Shown here in pieces: positions 8,390 to 18,215 of a stretch of 64,000 nt of DNA. Position numbers and translations under genes: made by a program. Each line of letters starts with the position of its first letter. Positions within the stretch are counted from its first letter, which is position 1. The notes under the pieces were generated by a model. It searched no databases and was not told the DNA's origin. It saw only the letters and a list, made by a program, of their open reading frames with translations. This DNA is from G963664115 sp965216035 (GTDB lineage Bacteria > Acidobacteriota > Terriglobia > 20CM-2-55-15), in the NCBI GenBank assembly GCA_965216035.1, contig CBDCFM010000021.1, forward strand, positions 1,178,001 through 1,242,000, in the 5' to 3' direction.

Positions 8390-9593
8390 TGCAAGTCGCT
8401 GGGCTCTAGTTACGTTTCTCGTGATCGTGTTCGGGTTGGTTCACGCTGGCCCGGTTACGGCACAGGTCCCCCGGAGTGAACCGGATCCGGTCGACCCGGA
8501 GGTTCTCGACGCATTGTACAGCCTCGATTTTGACGTAGCTGAACGAAAGTTGGAAGTCTTGGTCGCGGACGCGCCTCAGAGCGGTCGGCTGTGGAACCTG
8601 CTGGCCTCTTCGATCTGGCTGAAGATCGTATTCGAACAACAAAAATTCAGATTGGACCGGTACATGGGAAACCGCCTCGGCGGAGACAGTTCCAATGACC
8701 AGGTGGATCAAGCGCGGGAGGCCCGCCTCAGGAAAGTGCTCGATCGGGCGATCGGTATCGCCGATGCGATGCTCGAAGAAGACCCGGACAACATCGAAGC
8801 ACTCTACATTCGGGGGGTGGCCCACGGAACGCTGGCGAGCTTCGAGGCATTAGTGAATCGTGCGTATCTGGCGGCTAACCGCGCTGCAAAGAAGGCACGC
8901 GAAGACCACCTGCATGTTCTCCGACTGGACCCTTCTTACAATGATGCGCGGTTGACGATTGGAACCTATGACTACGCGCTCGGTGTGTTGCCGGGGATCG
9001 TCCGGTTTCTGCTGGGCGTGGCCGGAGTCGGGCGCGGCGACAAGGAGGGGGGGATCCGGGAATTGGAGTATGCAGCCCAACTGGGTATTCGTGGCAGGAC
9101 CAACGCGAAGATGGTTCTGGTCGTCGTCTACAACCGCGAAAGAGAGTACGAAAAATCGCTCGCAGTACTCGAGGATCTTCACGCCCAGTATCCGCGAAAT
9201 TTCTTGCTGGAAACGTCTAAGGCTTCGGTATACCAGCGACTCGATAAATGGGAAGACGCTATCGGGACCTATGAGACAGTACTTGCCAAGGTCATGACGG
9301 GTAAAGACGGCTATGACCGCATGGATTCCGAGCCCATTGTCTTCAGGATCGGGGAAGCGAACGTCCGTCGATCGGAGTTAGATCTTGCGCTGGAAACCTT
9401 CTCTACGCTCGTCGATAGTGAAATTCCGGATGTGCGGGGCCGTGCCCATCTCTGGATCGGCAAGGTTTATGATGCAATGCGGGTGCGTGACCGCGCCATT
9501 GAACAATACGATATCGTGCTCTCGCTGGATTGTTCCGATAACCTGAAAAAAGAAGCGCAAGACTATAAGCGTCGACCCTACGATGAGGTATAG
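8367..9593 (+). CDS. Secreted tetratricopeptide-repeat protein
   Basis: The start at 8367 (MVCRNGIIASRWALVTFL, cleavage likely after VTA) gives a clean Sec signal peptide. A longer in-frame start at 8310 would bury the signal behind 19 residues. The mature protein of about 375 residues is almost entirely helical with TPR-type pairs, for example NIEALYIRGVAHGTLASFEAL, then REYEKSLAVLEDLHAQYP and WEDAIGTYETVLAKV. TPR proteins act as scaffolds in the periplasm or outer-membrane complexes. The 5' end overlaps the head of the opposite-strand rhomboid pseudogene. No catalytic motif is seen; the partner is unknown. Confidence 0.8.
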   Translation: MVCRNGIIASRWALVTFLVIVFGLVHAGPVTAQVPRSEPDPVDPEVLDALYSLDFDVAERKLEVLVADAPQSGRLWNLLASSIWLKIVFEQQKFRLDRYMGNRLGGDSSNDQVDQAREARLRKVLDRAIGIADAMLEEDPDNIEALYIRGVAHGTLASFEALVNRAYLAANRAAKKAREDHLHVLRLDPSYNDARLTIGTYDYALGVLPGIVRFLLGVAGVGRGDKEGGIRELEYAAQLGIRGRTNAKMVLVVVYNREREYEKSLAVLEDLHAQYPRNFLLETSKASVYQRLDKWEDAIGTYETVLAKVMTGKDGYDRMDSEPIVFRIGEANVRRSELDLALETFSTLVDSEIPDVRGRAHLWIGKVYDAMRVRDRAIEQYDIVLSLDCSDNLKKEAQDYKRRPYDEV

Positions 9594-9724
9594 CGGCACG
9601 CAGTGACTCTGGCGATCAGTTAAGCGTCGTTATTCTAGAGTTCAAGAATTCCAGTTGATCGACCGATAGACGTCAACCCGCAACTCAAGACACTCAACGT
9701 GAAACCTTCCGCTCACTGCCGCGA

Positions 9725-10678
9725 CTACCTGCAGGGCCTTTCCCGTGCTGTCGTTAGGAAAGATTCGACTTCTTCTAGACGCGGTATTCCCGTACGCGCG
9801 CCCAGCTCCCGGCATTTCATTGCAGCCGTTGCACTAGCGAATCGGACGATCCGGCCCAGCACCCAGCCTTCGAGCACTCCGTAGATGAACGCACCATGGA
9901 AGACGTCGCCCGCCCCTGTCGTGTCCCGCACCGCAACGTCGAAAGCGGGGGACCGCAGGATCCGGCCTCCGTCGAGGAAGATCGATCCACGCACTCCAAG
10001 CGTGATTCCTGTCGTAGCTTGAGGAAAACGCGCTGACAGTTCCTTGACTGCGAGTTCTTCATCGCTGTGTCCAGTCAGATTCAGAGCGAAATCCTCAGCC
10101 GCAATCAGGTAATCCACCAACGCAAGCAGGTCGGGGGTCGTCGAGTCATATATCTGGTCGATATCGATGACGACTGGAATGCCGGCCTCCCGTGCCCATT
10201 GGGCGGCCTGTAGCGCCGCTCCACTGTCCCGCCCGTCCAGATGCAGGATCCGTCCAGAGGTGACCGCTTCGGGGGTGAGATCTGAGGGTGGAAAAAGCAG
10301 TTTCGAATCACGGTGCCACAGGATCGTCCTTTCGCCGACACCGTCTTCGACGAGGACGAAAGCCATCTGGCTCGTGGCGCCTTCAACAATCCGGACCCGG
10401 GACGTATCGATTCCTTCCTGCTGAAGGCTTTCCACCTGTATCGTGCCGAGTGGGTCTGAGCCCACAGATCCGATGTAGCTTCCGGTCAAACCCAGCCGAC
10501 AGCACGTAGTCAGGGCAGTGGCGACCTGCCCTCCGGGTTCCAGACGGACTTCCTGAACGGGAACCTTCGTCTGCGGTTTGGGAAACCACGGCAGGACCGT
10601 GATGTAGTCCATCGCATTCAACCCGAGCCCAACGACATCAAAATGGGGAATCGTGGTGGCGCTGGGTTGGTGGGTCAT
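9725..10678 (-). CDS. PfkB-family carbohydrate (ribokinase-like) kinase
   Basis: This 317-residue cytoplasmic kinase has the PfkB signatures. An N-terminal LEPGGQVATALTTCCRLG corresponds to PfkB signature 1, and a C-terminal RDTTGAGDVFHGAFIYG contains the anion hole and the catalytic base Asp258. It would transfer phosphate from ATP to a hydroxymethyl group of a sugar or nucleoside. The early MDYITVLPWFPKP fits the substrate-lid region of ribokinase, adenosine kinase or sulfofructose-kinase-like members. Sequence alone does not fix the sugar. It is transcribed alone, divergent from recO. Confidence 0.87.
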   Translation of the reverse strand: MTHQPSATTIPHFDVVGLGLNAMDYITVLPWFPKPQTKVPVQEVRLEPGGQVATALTTCCRLGLTGSYIGSVGSDPLGTIQVESLQQEGIDTSRVRIVEGATSQMAFVLVEDGVGERTILWHRDSKLLFPPSDLTPEAVTSGRILHLDGRDSGAALQAAQWAREAGIPVVIDIDQIYDSTTPDLLALVDYLIAAEDFALNLTGHSDEELAVKELSARFPQATTGITLGVRGSIFLDGGRILRSPAFDVAVRDTTGAGDVFHGAFIYGVLEGWVLGRIVRFASATAAMKCRELGARTGIPRLEEVESFLTTARERPCR

Positions 10679-10722
10679 GTTTAAATCAAAGGTTCATCGG
10701 TAGCCGATGGTTATGGACGGCC

Positions 10723-11430
10723 ATGCCTCTGCACGAGAGCGATTCCATCATACTAAAGACATATCCCCTCGCAGAGGCCGACCGTATCGTCGTTTTCTTC
10801 AGTCGCGACTACGGGAAGATTCGTGGCGTCGCAAACGGCGTGAGACGGATGAAGAGCCGATTCGGCGCGTCCCTGGAACCCCTGGCCCTCTCCAGAGTGA
10901 CTTTCTTTCAAAAGGAGACCATAGAGTTGGTCCGGATTCGGTCGTGCGAGTTGATCGACTCTCCAATGAAACTCTTTGAAGATTACGACCGCGCCATGAT
11001 GGCATCGCACGTCGCAGATCTCGTAGACCGTTTTCTTCCCGAACACGAAGTTCAGGATGCGGTCTTTCGCCTTTTCGGTCTGGTGCGCCAGAGCCTTAAG
11101 GTTGATTGCCCACTGGATCTAACACGATGCTATTTCGAAGTCTGGATGTTGCGGCTGGCAGGCGTTTTCCCCAATTTCTTTAGATGTTCGATCTGTGCGA
11201 TACAACTGGGGCCAGACGTATCGAGAGTCTTTCTCCCGGGCCTGACGAGCCTGGCATGCCACAGGTGTGGGCATGATCGAGGTACGGAAGTGCCATCGGA
11301 CACCGTCGATGCGCTCTATTGGATTATGACGAAATCGTTAAATACCGAGGAGTCGCGTCCGAGCGTAGTGGGACTTCAACACATGCAGCAACTCAATAAG
11401 ATCTGGATCGAGCACTATTTCGAAAGATGA
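10723..11430 (+). CDS. recO: DNA repair protein RecO
   Basis: This 235-residue protein has the RecO start (ESDSIILKTYPLAEADRIVVF), an OB fold followed by a helical bundle, and a four-Cys zinc module (Cys155, Cys158 in CSICAIQLG; Cys179, Cys182 in ACHRCGH). RecO loads RecA onto SSB-coated single-stranded DNA in the RecFOR recombination-repair pathway. Its stop codon overlaps the glyQ start by four bases (ATGA), so translation is likely coupled. Length and domain order are normal. Confidence 0.93.
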   Translation: MPLHESDSIILKTYPLAEADRIVVFFSRDYGKIRGVANGVRRMKSRFGASLEPLALSRVTFFQKETIELVRIRSCELIDSPMKLFEDYDRAMMASHVADLVDRFLPEHEVQDAVFRLFGLVRQSLKVDCPLDLTRCYFEVWMLRLAGVFPNFFRCSICAIQLGPDVSRVFLPGLTSLACHRCGHDRGTEVPSDTVDALYWIMTKSLNTEESRPSVVGLQHMQQLNKIWIEHYFER

Positions 11431-12323
11431 ATTTTCAGGACCTCATTCAATCGTTGATGGACTTCTGGGGACGACAGGGGTGCATCTTGCAACAACCCTA
11501 CGATGTGGAAGTGGGTGCGGGAACGATGCACCCGGAAACCTTCCTCAGGGCGTTGGGGCCGGAACCTTACCGCGTTGCGTATGTCGAGCCTTCCAGACGC
11601 CCCCTCGATGGACGCTATGGAGAGAATCCCAACCGCCTCGAAAAACATCATCAGCTTCAGGTCATCCTTAAACCGCCGCCGGCCGATATTCAAATGGTCT
11701 ACCTCAAATCGTTAACGGCGATGGGTGTTCGCCTGGACGAACACGATATCAAGTTCGAAGAAGACAACTGGGAGTGGCCTATGGGGGGTGCCACTGGAGT
11801 CGGCTGGCAGGTGATGCTGGATGGTCAGGAAATCACACAGTTCACATACTTCCAGCAGATCGGGGGCTTGGACTTGATGCCCATTTCCGGAGAAATCACC
11901 TACGGGTTGGAACGCATCGCGATGTATCTGAACGATGTCGACAATGTCTTTGACGTTCCGTGGAGCGACCAGATCAGTTACGGGGAAGTGAGGCATCTTG
12001 AGGAGTTCGAGTTTTCAAAGTACTACTTTGAAATTGCCGATACTCAGCGCTACTTTCGCCTTTTCGACGAATTCGAGGATGAAGTGCGTCAGTTGATGGC
12101 TGCGGGCCTGGCTCTGCCGGCGTATGAAAACTGTTTGAAGTGCTCTCACATATTTAACGTCCTCGACGCGCGCGGTGCTGTCAGTGCGACTGAACGCGTG
12201 CAGATGATCGCGCGCGTCAGGACATTGCTCAGCAGTGTCGCCCGGTTCTATCTGGAGCGCCGCGAAAAGGCAGGTTTCCCGTTGCTTGGCGGCAACAATT
12301 CGGTGGGCGGTTCTGATGAGTAA
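11427..12323 (+). CDS. glyQ: Glycyl-tRNA synthetase alpha subunit
   Basis: This 298-residue class II synthetase catalytic subunit of the alpha2-beta2 bacterial type shows LMDFWGRQGCILQQPYDVEVGAGTMHPETF in motif order. It also has the strongly conserved YVEPSRRPLDGRYGENPNR and ITYGLERIAMYL. It charges tRNA-Gly with glycine together with GlyS. The start ATG is embedded in the recO stop, and the 3' end overlaps glyS by 8 nt, so recO, glyQ and glyS form one tightly packed operon. Confidence 0.97.
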   Translation: MNFQDLIQSLMDFWGRQGCILQQPYDVEVGAGTMHPETFLRALGPEPYRVAYVEPSRRPLDGRYGENPNRLEKHHQLQVILKPPPADIQMVYLKSLTAMGVRLDEHDIKFEEDNWEWPMGGATGVGWQVMLDGQEITQFTYFQQIGGLDLMPISGEITYGLERIAMYLNDVDNVFDVPWSDQISYGEVRHLEEFEFSKYYFEIADTQRYFRLFDEFEDEVRQLMAAGLALPAYENCLKCSHIFNVLDARGAVSATERVQMIARVRTLLSSVARFYLERREKAGFPLLGGNNSVGGSDE

Positions 12324-14379
12324 CGAATTCCTCCTCGAAGTGGGATGCGAAGAGATCCCGGCGCGTTCGATGGGCCCAGTGCTCGAAGAATTGAAGCAGA
12401 AATTCGAAGACTTACTGGAGCGCTCCAAACTGACCTTTGGAAATGTGGACACACTCGGTTCGGCCCGTCGACTGGTCGTACACGTAAAAGACCTGGCCGA
12501 TTGCCAGAAGACCGAGACTGTGACGACGCTTGGCCCACCTCAGAAAATCGCTTTTGAGGACGGCCACCCCTCACGTGCTCTGGAAGGCTTCGCAAAGAAA
12601 TCCGGTGTCAGCGTCGATGTATTGGAGGTTTTCGAGACGGAACGGGGAAAGTACATGGGCTTTCGGTCGGATGTTCGGGGCAAGCCCACAGCAGAGATTT
12701 TATCGGAAGCGATTCCCGATCTCATACGCTCCTTGAAGTTTCAAAAGACGATGTTTTGGATGGAATCCAATCAGAGATTCGCACGTCCAATCCGCTGGGT
12801 GCTTGCTCTCCACGATTCCACCGTCCTACCCGTGGAGTTGTACGGTATTCAATCGGGTTCGGAAACCGCTGGCCATCGCATAATTGGGGACCAATCGATC
12901 ACGGTTACCGGTTTCGCGGACTATCTGGAAAAGCTCAAAGAAAACGGTGTTCTCGTATCGCAAACGTCACGACAAGAAAAGGTGGAGGCCGAACTTGCAA
13001 GCGCGGCGAAGAAATTGAGCGGACAGATCATCGTGGACGACGAATTGTTGCAAGAGGTTGTTTACATCAATGAATATCCCACTGTAATTGCGGGAAGATT
13101 CGAGGAGCGTTTTCTGGTGCTGCCGCGGGAAGTGCTGATTACCGTGATGCGGGAACATCAGAAGTATTTTGCTCTCCAAAGTACGGAGGGCGTTCTCCTC
13201 CCCAATTTCCTGGCTGTGATCAACACGCGCGGAGATCGGAAAGGGATGATCCGTAAGGGGCACGAGCGTGTCCTCGGAGCCCGGTTGAGTGATGCGCTCT
13301 TTTTCTGGGAAGTCGATGGCAAGCAGACACTCGAAGCCCGGTCCCAATCGCTTGACTCAATCGTCTTTCACAAGGCACTGGGAACATACAAAGACAAGGT
13401 CGACCGGATGGTCTCTCTTGCTGCATCTGTGAATCGTCTCACAGGAGCCGGTGTGGACCCTGATGTTCTCAATCGCATCGTCCGGTGGTCCAAAGCCGAT
13501 CTGACAACAGATCTTGTTGGCGAATTTCCGGGTCTGCAGGGGATTGTGGGTGGGCTCTACGCCCACCGGGAAGGCGCGTCCGAAGAAATTTCAAGTGCGA
13601 TCTACGATCAATATCGTCCTCAAGGACTCGACGATCATTCTCCCCGCCGGGGGGCAGGGACCGTCCTGGCATTGGCTGACAGGTTGGATACTGTCTTGGG
13701 TTGCTTTTCGGTTGGACTAATGCCTACCGGCTCAGAGGATCCCCTTGGGTTGCGCCGCCACACGCAGGGCATTATCAAGATACTGCTCGACCATCGCCTG
13801 GGGTTTTCGCTCCGGGCTGCAATAGAGGGCGATGGCCGAATTACTGGAGACGCAGCGGATGCGTTCTATGCGTTCTATGCGGATCGGATGCGGCACATAC
13901 TGGGCCGCATGGGATTCGCCTACGACGAAATCAATGCCGTACTGGCTACAGATTCCGACAGCCCGACGAATGTTCTCAATTGCGTGGAGGCCTTGCATGC
14001 AGTCCGGGAGCGCCCTGATTTTCTTGCCATCGCGGCGGCATTCAAACGGATCAAGAACATATTGAAACAGTCGGACGATTCGGGTGCATCACTCGAATCG
14101 AAGGCGGACGCATTGGTGCTGGAGCCGGAGGAATCGATGTTGGCCGAGCGGATCGACGAGATCGAACCGCAGGTGCTCAAATGGGCCCAGGCCGGAGAGT
14201 ACGCTCAGGCGCTTGAGGCAATGGCTGCCTTACGATCAATAGTCGATAACTTCTTCGATAAGATCCTCGTCATGCATGAGGACACCGCAATCCGTGGACG
14301 CCGAATAAGACTGCTGAAACGGCTCTTCGATACCTTTCTCCAGGTCGCAGACATCTCCGAAGTCGTTGTCTCCAACTAA
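12316..14379 (+). CDS. glyS: Glycyl-tRNA synthetase beta subunit
   Basis: The start at 12316 gives MSNEFLLEVGCEEIPARSMG, the canonical GlyS N-terminus, and overlaps the glyQ stop by 8 nt. An upstream in-frame ATG at 12235 lies inside glyQ and is rejected. The protein is about 687 residues, the normal length, with VMREHQKYFAL in the N-terminal half, a degenerate HD-like central region (AHREGASEEI) and a C-terminal DALR-type anticodon-binding domain ending near NFFDKILVM. It recognises tRNA-Gly and is essential for activity of the tetramer. Confidence 0.96.
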   Translation: MSNEFLLEVGCEEIPARSMGPVLEELKQKFEDLLERSKLTFGNVDTLGSARRLVVHVKDLADCQKTETVTTLGPPQKIAFEDGHPSRALEGFAKKSGVSVDVLEVFETERGKYMGFRSDVRGKPTAEILSEAIPDLIRSLKFQKTMFWMESNQRFARPIRWVLALHDSTVLPVELYGIQSGSETAGHRIIGDQSITVTGFADYLEKLKENGVLVSQTSRQEKVEAELASAAKKLSGQIIVDDELLQEVVYINEYPTVIAGRFEERFLVLPREVLITVMREHQKYFALQSTEGVLLPNFLAVINTRGDRKGMIRKGHERVLGARLSDALFFWEVDGKQTLEARSQSLDSIVFHKALGTYKDKVDRMVSLAASVNRLTGAGVDPDVLNRIVRWSKADLTTDLVGEFPGLQGIVGGLYAHREGASEEISSAIYDQYRPQGLDDHSPRRGAGTVLALADRLDTVLGCFSVGLMPTGSEDPLGLRRHTQGIIKILLDHRLGFSLRAAIEGDGRITGDAADAFYAFYADRMRHILGRMGFAYDEINAVLATDSDSPTNVLNCVEALHAVRERPDFLAIAAAFKRIKNILKQSDDSGASLESKADALVLEPEESMLAERIDEIEPQVLKWAQAGEYAQALEAMAALRSIVDNFFDKILVMHEDTAIRGRRIRLLKRLFDTFLQVADISEVVVSN

Positions 14380-14420
14380 CAGGCTGCTGAAAAAGCCATC
14401 CATGCCTTTTCGGCATCCGG

Positions 14421-15428
14421 CTAGCGAGATCTGGATTTTTCGAGCGTTTCCACTCGCTTGAGGATTGCCGGTAGCCGCTTAAACACAGCGGAGCACTTGA
14501 GCCACAGGCGGTTTTCCATTGCAGGATATCCTGAGATTATCTTTCCTGCTTCGACCGAGTTAGGGATGCCCGTCTGTGCGGTCGCGATCACGCCGTCTCC
14601 AATTTCCAGATGGCCGGCGACGCCGACCTGGCCTGTCAGTACGACGTCCCGGCCGATCTTGGAGCTGCCTCCCAGGCCGACCTGAGCACAGAGCAATGTG
14701 TTTTCGCCCACTCGGGATGCGTGTCCGACCTGGACAAGGTTGTCTATTTTGGCGCCGCGGCAGATACGGGTTTCACCCACCGTCGCTCGATCGATCGTTG
14801 CATTTGCGCCTACTTCCACATCGTCTTCAATCACCACAATGCCGGACTGGAGGATCTTGTAATAGCTCCCGTCATCTTGTTTCGCGTAGCCGTATCCATC
14901 GGATCCGATGCGGGCGCCGTCCTGAAGAATCACGTTGTTACCGATCACACAGTACTCGCGAACCGAGACATGGGAGTGGCTCCGGAAATCCCTACCGATG
15001 CGGGCACCCTTGCCGATATAGGTGAAAGATCCGATGATCGCGTCGTCACCGACGGTGACGTCGTCTTCGATGACCACGTACCCTCCGATTGAGGCGTTGG
15101 GCCCGATTTGAGCGGATGATGCAACCCGAGCCGTCGAGTCTACCGTTGGTGTGCGCTCGGGGGGGCTGTAGAAGAGTTCGATCGATTGTGCGAATGCCAG
15201 ATAGGGGTTCGGCGTTCTGAGCGTTGCTATATCCAGCTCAGGGAAGTCATCGGTAACGAGAATCGCTCCGGCGCGTGAGGTTCGAGCACGGGCGGCGTAC
15301 TTGCGGTTGGACACGAAGGTCAGTTGGCCGGGACCGGCTTCATCAATTCCGGACACGCCTGTGATCTCAGTATCAGGATCGCCTCTGAGGGCGCATCCCA
15401 ATTTCCCTGCGATTATCCCGAGCTTCAC
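14421..15428 (-). CDS. lpxD: UDP-3-O-acylglucosamine N-acyltransferase LpxD
   Basis: This 335-residue protein has an N-terminal uridine-binding domain (KLGCALRGDPDTEITGV, LTFVSNRKYAA), then a left-handed parallel beta helix of hexapeptide repeats (IGPNASIGGYVVIEDDVTVG). The catalytic His region HASRVGENTLL and a C-terminal helix follow. It adds the second hydroxyacyl chain from ACP in lipid A synthesis, showing that the cell makes LPS. It lies alone, divergent from murJ, rather than in the bamA-lpxD-fabZ-lpxA cluster of proteobacteria. Confidence 0.95.
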   Translation of the reverse strand: MKLGIIAGKLGCALRGDPDTEITGVSGIDEAGPGQLTFVSNRKYAARARTSRAGAILVTDDFPELDIATLRTPNPYLAFAQSIELFYSPPERTPTVDSTARVASSAQIGPNASIGGYVVIEDDVTVGDDAIIGSFTYIGKGARIGRDFRSHSHVSVREYCVIGNNVILQDGARIGSDGYGYAKQDDGSYYKILQSGIVVIEDDVEVGANATIDRATVGETRICRGAKIDNLVQVGHASRVGENTLLCAQVGLGGSSKIGRDVVLTGQVGVAGHLEIGDGVIATAQTGIPNSVEAGKIISGYPAMENRLWLKCSAVFKRLPAILKRVETLEKSRSR

Positions 15429-15517
15429 GTGGGCCCCGTTTGCTGATTGTTCGGCACGGCTCTAAGCTGCTGTGCCCGTTCCTTTTACATGTACAGACTG
15501 CTAGTATAGCAGCCCAG

Positions 15518-17074
15518 ATGAGTGAACACGGTAAGCTGCTCCGCTCCGCCTCACTAATCACCGCGATCACGCTTGTCAGCCGTGTTTTTGGTTACCTTCG
15601 AGACCAGCGGATCGCGTTCCTTTTGGGGGCGGGGGTCGAAGCGGATGCCTACACCATTGCCTACCGGATTCCCAACCTTCTGAGGCGCCTCGTCGGGGAG
15701 GGGGCTGTGAGCGCGGCCTTCATCCCGATTTTCTCGAAGTACATCGCCAAAGAGAACCGTAAGGACGCCTGGGAGTTTGCGAACGCGATGCTGACAATCG
15801 TCACGCTCGGGATGGCGGGCGTGACTGTCGTTGGAATCGTCGCGGCACCACTGCTGGTTCGGGCGATCGCCTACGGTTTTGCCGATACTCCCGGCAAGGT
15901 CGAAATGACGGCGCTGTTGACCCGCATCATGTTCCCTTACATCTTTCTGATCAGCCTGTCTGCTCTCGCCATGGGTGTTCTCCACAGCCTGCATAAGTTT
16001 GCCGCTCCCGCTTTTGCCCCCGTACTTCTGAACCTGAGCATCGTGGGGTGCTCGTTTGTCACAGAACTGTTTGAGAGCCCCGAACGGGCTCTGGCGGTTG
16101 GCGTCGTTATCGGCGGCATTGCGCAAATCGCTATTCAAGTACCTCAGCTCATTCGGAACGGATTCCGAATTCGGCCCCGCCTTGCTTTTTCCAATCCGGG
16201 TGTCCGTCGTGCGGCAAAATTGATGGTGCCCGTCGTCGTGGGTGTCGGTGTGGTTCAAATCAACATTGTAGTCGGCGGTCAATTCGCATCGTTTCTCGGA
16301 GACGGGCCTCAGATGGCTTTGTACCTGTCCGACAGGATCATGGAGCTGGTGTTGGGCGGGTACGCCATTGCAATCGCAACGGTCGTCCTGCCGATGCTAT
16401 CCCGAAATGCAGCGTCGGGAGAGCTCGAGCAGATGCGGTCGACATTGAATTTCGCAACCCGAATAATTCTTTTCATCACGGTTCCATCGACGGTCGGTCT
16501 GGTGCTGCTGCGCACGCCGATTGTTCAAGTCCTGTTCGAACACGGGGAGTTCGATCAAGCCTCCACCGCTTTGACCGCCCTGCCGCTTCTGTTCTTCGCG
16601 CTTGGATTGTCGGCATTTTCGATGGTAAAGGTTGTGGTTCCCGCCTTCTATGCGCTCCACGACACCCGGACTCCAGTGACAATCGCCGTGATCGCAATGG
16701 TATTAAACATCGTGTTCAACTTTGCCTTCTTTCGACCGCTTCAAGTGGGTGGCCCTGCGCTGGCGACCTCACTCGCAGGGGTCTTCAACGCCGTGGCGCT
16801 GATGGTGATTTTCAACCGCAGAGAGGGATCAATAGATGTCAGATCGATCTTCGATTCGCTGACACGATTCGTCGCCGCCTCGGTCCCTCTGGGCATGGTG
16901 GCCGTAACCATGATCAGCCGGCCCGGCTTCTATTTTGGTCAGCCGTTGGGGCAGCGAATATTCGCGCTGGCACTCACGATTACATCGGCGGGCGCTGTTT
17001 ACTGGCTGGCGTGTTATTTGCTCAGGTGCAGGGAACTCGGAGAGTTCCGGCAGATTGTACTGGGGCGTGGTTGA
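15518..17074 (+). CDS. murJ: Lipid II flippase MurJ (MviN)
   Basis: The start at 15518 (MSEHGKLLRSASLITAITLV) gives the normal MurJ N-terminus; the in-frame start at 15440 adds 26 atypical residues. The protein of about 518 residues has around 14 hydrophobic helices and typical MOP/MurJ motifs: VSRVFGYLRDQRIAFLLGAG, RIPNLLRRLVGEGAVSAAFIP and YALHDTRTPV. It moves lipid-linked peptidoglycan precursors across the inner membrane. It is divergent from lpxD with about 90 bp between the two start codons. Confidence 0.94.
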   Translation: MSEHGKLLRSASLITAITLVSRVFGYLRDQRIAFLLGAGVEADAYTIAYRIPNLLRRLVGEGAVSAAFIPIFSKYIAKENRKDAWEFANAMLTIVTLGMAGVTVVGIVAAPLLVRAIAYGFADTPGKVEMTALLTRIMFPYIFLISLSALAMGVLHSLHKFAAPAFAPVLLNLSIVGCSFVTELFESPERALAVGVVIGGIAQIAIQVPQLIRNGFRIRPRLAFSNPGVRRAAKLMVPVVVGVGVVQINIVVGGQFASFLGDGPQMALYLSDRIMELVLGGYAIAIATVVLPMLSRNAASGELEQMRSTLNFATRIILFITVPSTVGLVLLRTPIVQVLFEHGEFDQASTALTALPLLFFALGLSAFSMVKVVVPAFYALHDTRTPVTIAVIAMVLNIVFNFAFFRPLQVGGPALATSLAGVFNAVALMVIFNRREGSIDVRSIFDSLTRFVAASVPLGMVAVTMISRPGFYFGQPLGQRIFALALTITSAGAVYWLACYLLRCRELGEFRQIVLGRG

Positions 17075-17402
17075 AGATGAAAAACGTTCGGAAATTGCGC
17101 GGGCGTCTTCGGGTAACGTAGGGGTTGGGTCGGGCGGTATTCTGTGTTTCCTTGATCGTCTGGAACTAATTTGAAGAACTGAACGAACGCGCGCCGGTGC
17201 CGTGAAGCTCCTGTCGAATTTTCAAATTTCACCCACGCCCCTCGGCCGGATGGTTCCATAGTCATTCCACTTCCCTGAAGTGTCCCACGCACCGCGATTG
17301 GAGAGAGAGGTGACCGATTGATTGCGATCAAACTCTCATTGCAATAGTGGCCTGTTAAAAGTGCTTTACTATGCCTAAAATGACCGACTAAAGGGGGGCA
17401 AC
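17075..17402. other. Intergenic region
   Basis: There is no convincing coding sequence on either strand. Just before the next gene a strong ribosome-binding sequence (AAAGGGGGG) precedes the ATG at 17403. I see no hairpin followed by a T-run after murJ. Confidence 0.5.
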
Positions 17403-18215
17403 ATGATTCAGATTGATCGAAGGCATTTTATTGCGAGTTTAGGCGGAGCCGCAGCCGTCGGTGCGATGAGTTCGGAATGGAAGGCGGAGGCTCTCGAATC
17501 ATACATGATCGAGCGGTTGCACTCCGCTCAGAGGGAGGGGTTCCCGACGGCCACCCAAGTCGAAGCCCAGATTCCGACGCAGCACTACCGGAGAGGTGCC
17601 GGAAATCTCTTTGTGAGCACCGTTGAAGGGGACAAGGTCCAGATACTGCCGCCGATGCCCGAGAATCCAACGCTGCTGGATTTCTTCGAATTCCGCTTCG
17701 TCCGAACGCGGAATCACTGCTTCCAGAGCGCCGACCGGGCTCTCAAGACGGGAATGCCGGAGGATGTCGTTCTTGCCTGTTTGCTCCATGACACCATTCA
17801 GGAGTTGATCAAGGTGGATCACGGATATTGGGGCGCGCAGATGTACGAACCGTATGTACCCGAGAGGACGAGCTTCGCCATACGGGGCCATCAGGCTCTC
17901 CGATTCTATGCCGACGCGGAGGCCGGTTATCAGTATCCGGATCTGTATCACCGTATCTTCGGCGAAGACTATGTGCCGGACCCGCACATCCGAGAGGCGA
18001 GACGATTTCTCGAGAACCACAGGTGGTACGAGGCCCCCCGCATGGTCACGGTGAACGACCTGTATGCCTTCCAGGAGGGCGTGGTCCTTTCGATCGATCC
18101 GTTCGTTGACATAATCGGCCGCAACTTCAAGCAACCGCAAGAAGGTCTCGGAAACGACAACAGTCCGGTCGCGCACATGTGGAGATCCGTCGCCATGCCG
18201 GACAATCCGCTGTAG
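17403..18215 (+). CDS. Tat-exported HD-domain protein with diiron-oxygenase-like ligand pattern
   Basis: This 270-residue protein begins with a twin-arginine signal (IDRRHFIASLGGAAAVGAM) and a strong RBS. The mature part has the ligand spacing of an HD-fold metalloenzyme: His105 (RTRNHCFQSA), His129-Asp130 (ACLLHDT), His140 (KVDHGYWG), His163 (IRGHQALRFY) and Asp232 or Asp236 (SIDPFVDIIG). The H, HD, H, H, D order, including two extra His residues, resembles diiron HD oxygenases of the PhnZ/myo-inositol oxygenase type more than simple HD phosphatases. Tat export would fit a cofactor inserted in the cytoplasm. Substrate and reaction are unknown; a non-catalytic or phosphatase role remains possible. 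It appears monocistronic. Confidence 0.6.
   Translation: MIQIDRRHFIASLGGAAAVGAMSSEWKAEALESYMIERLHSAQREGFPTATQVEAQIPTQHYRRGAGNLFVSTVEGDKVQILPPMPENPTLLDFFEFRFVRTRNHCFQSADRALKTGMPEDVVLACLLHDTIQELIKVDHGYWGAQMYEPYVPERTSFAIRGHQALRFYADAEAGYQYPDLYHRIFGEDYVPDPHIREARRFLENHRWYEAPRMVTVNDLYAFQEGVVLSIDPFVDIIGRNFKQPQEGLGNDNSPVAHMWRSVAMPDNPL

Noticed and set aside
15554..16282. 242-residue minus-strand ORF
   Set aside because: Antisense to murJ, with shadow-type composition rich in Asp, His, Asn and Arg.
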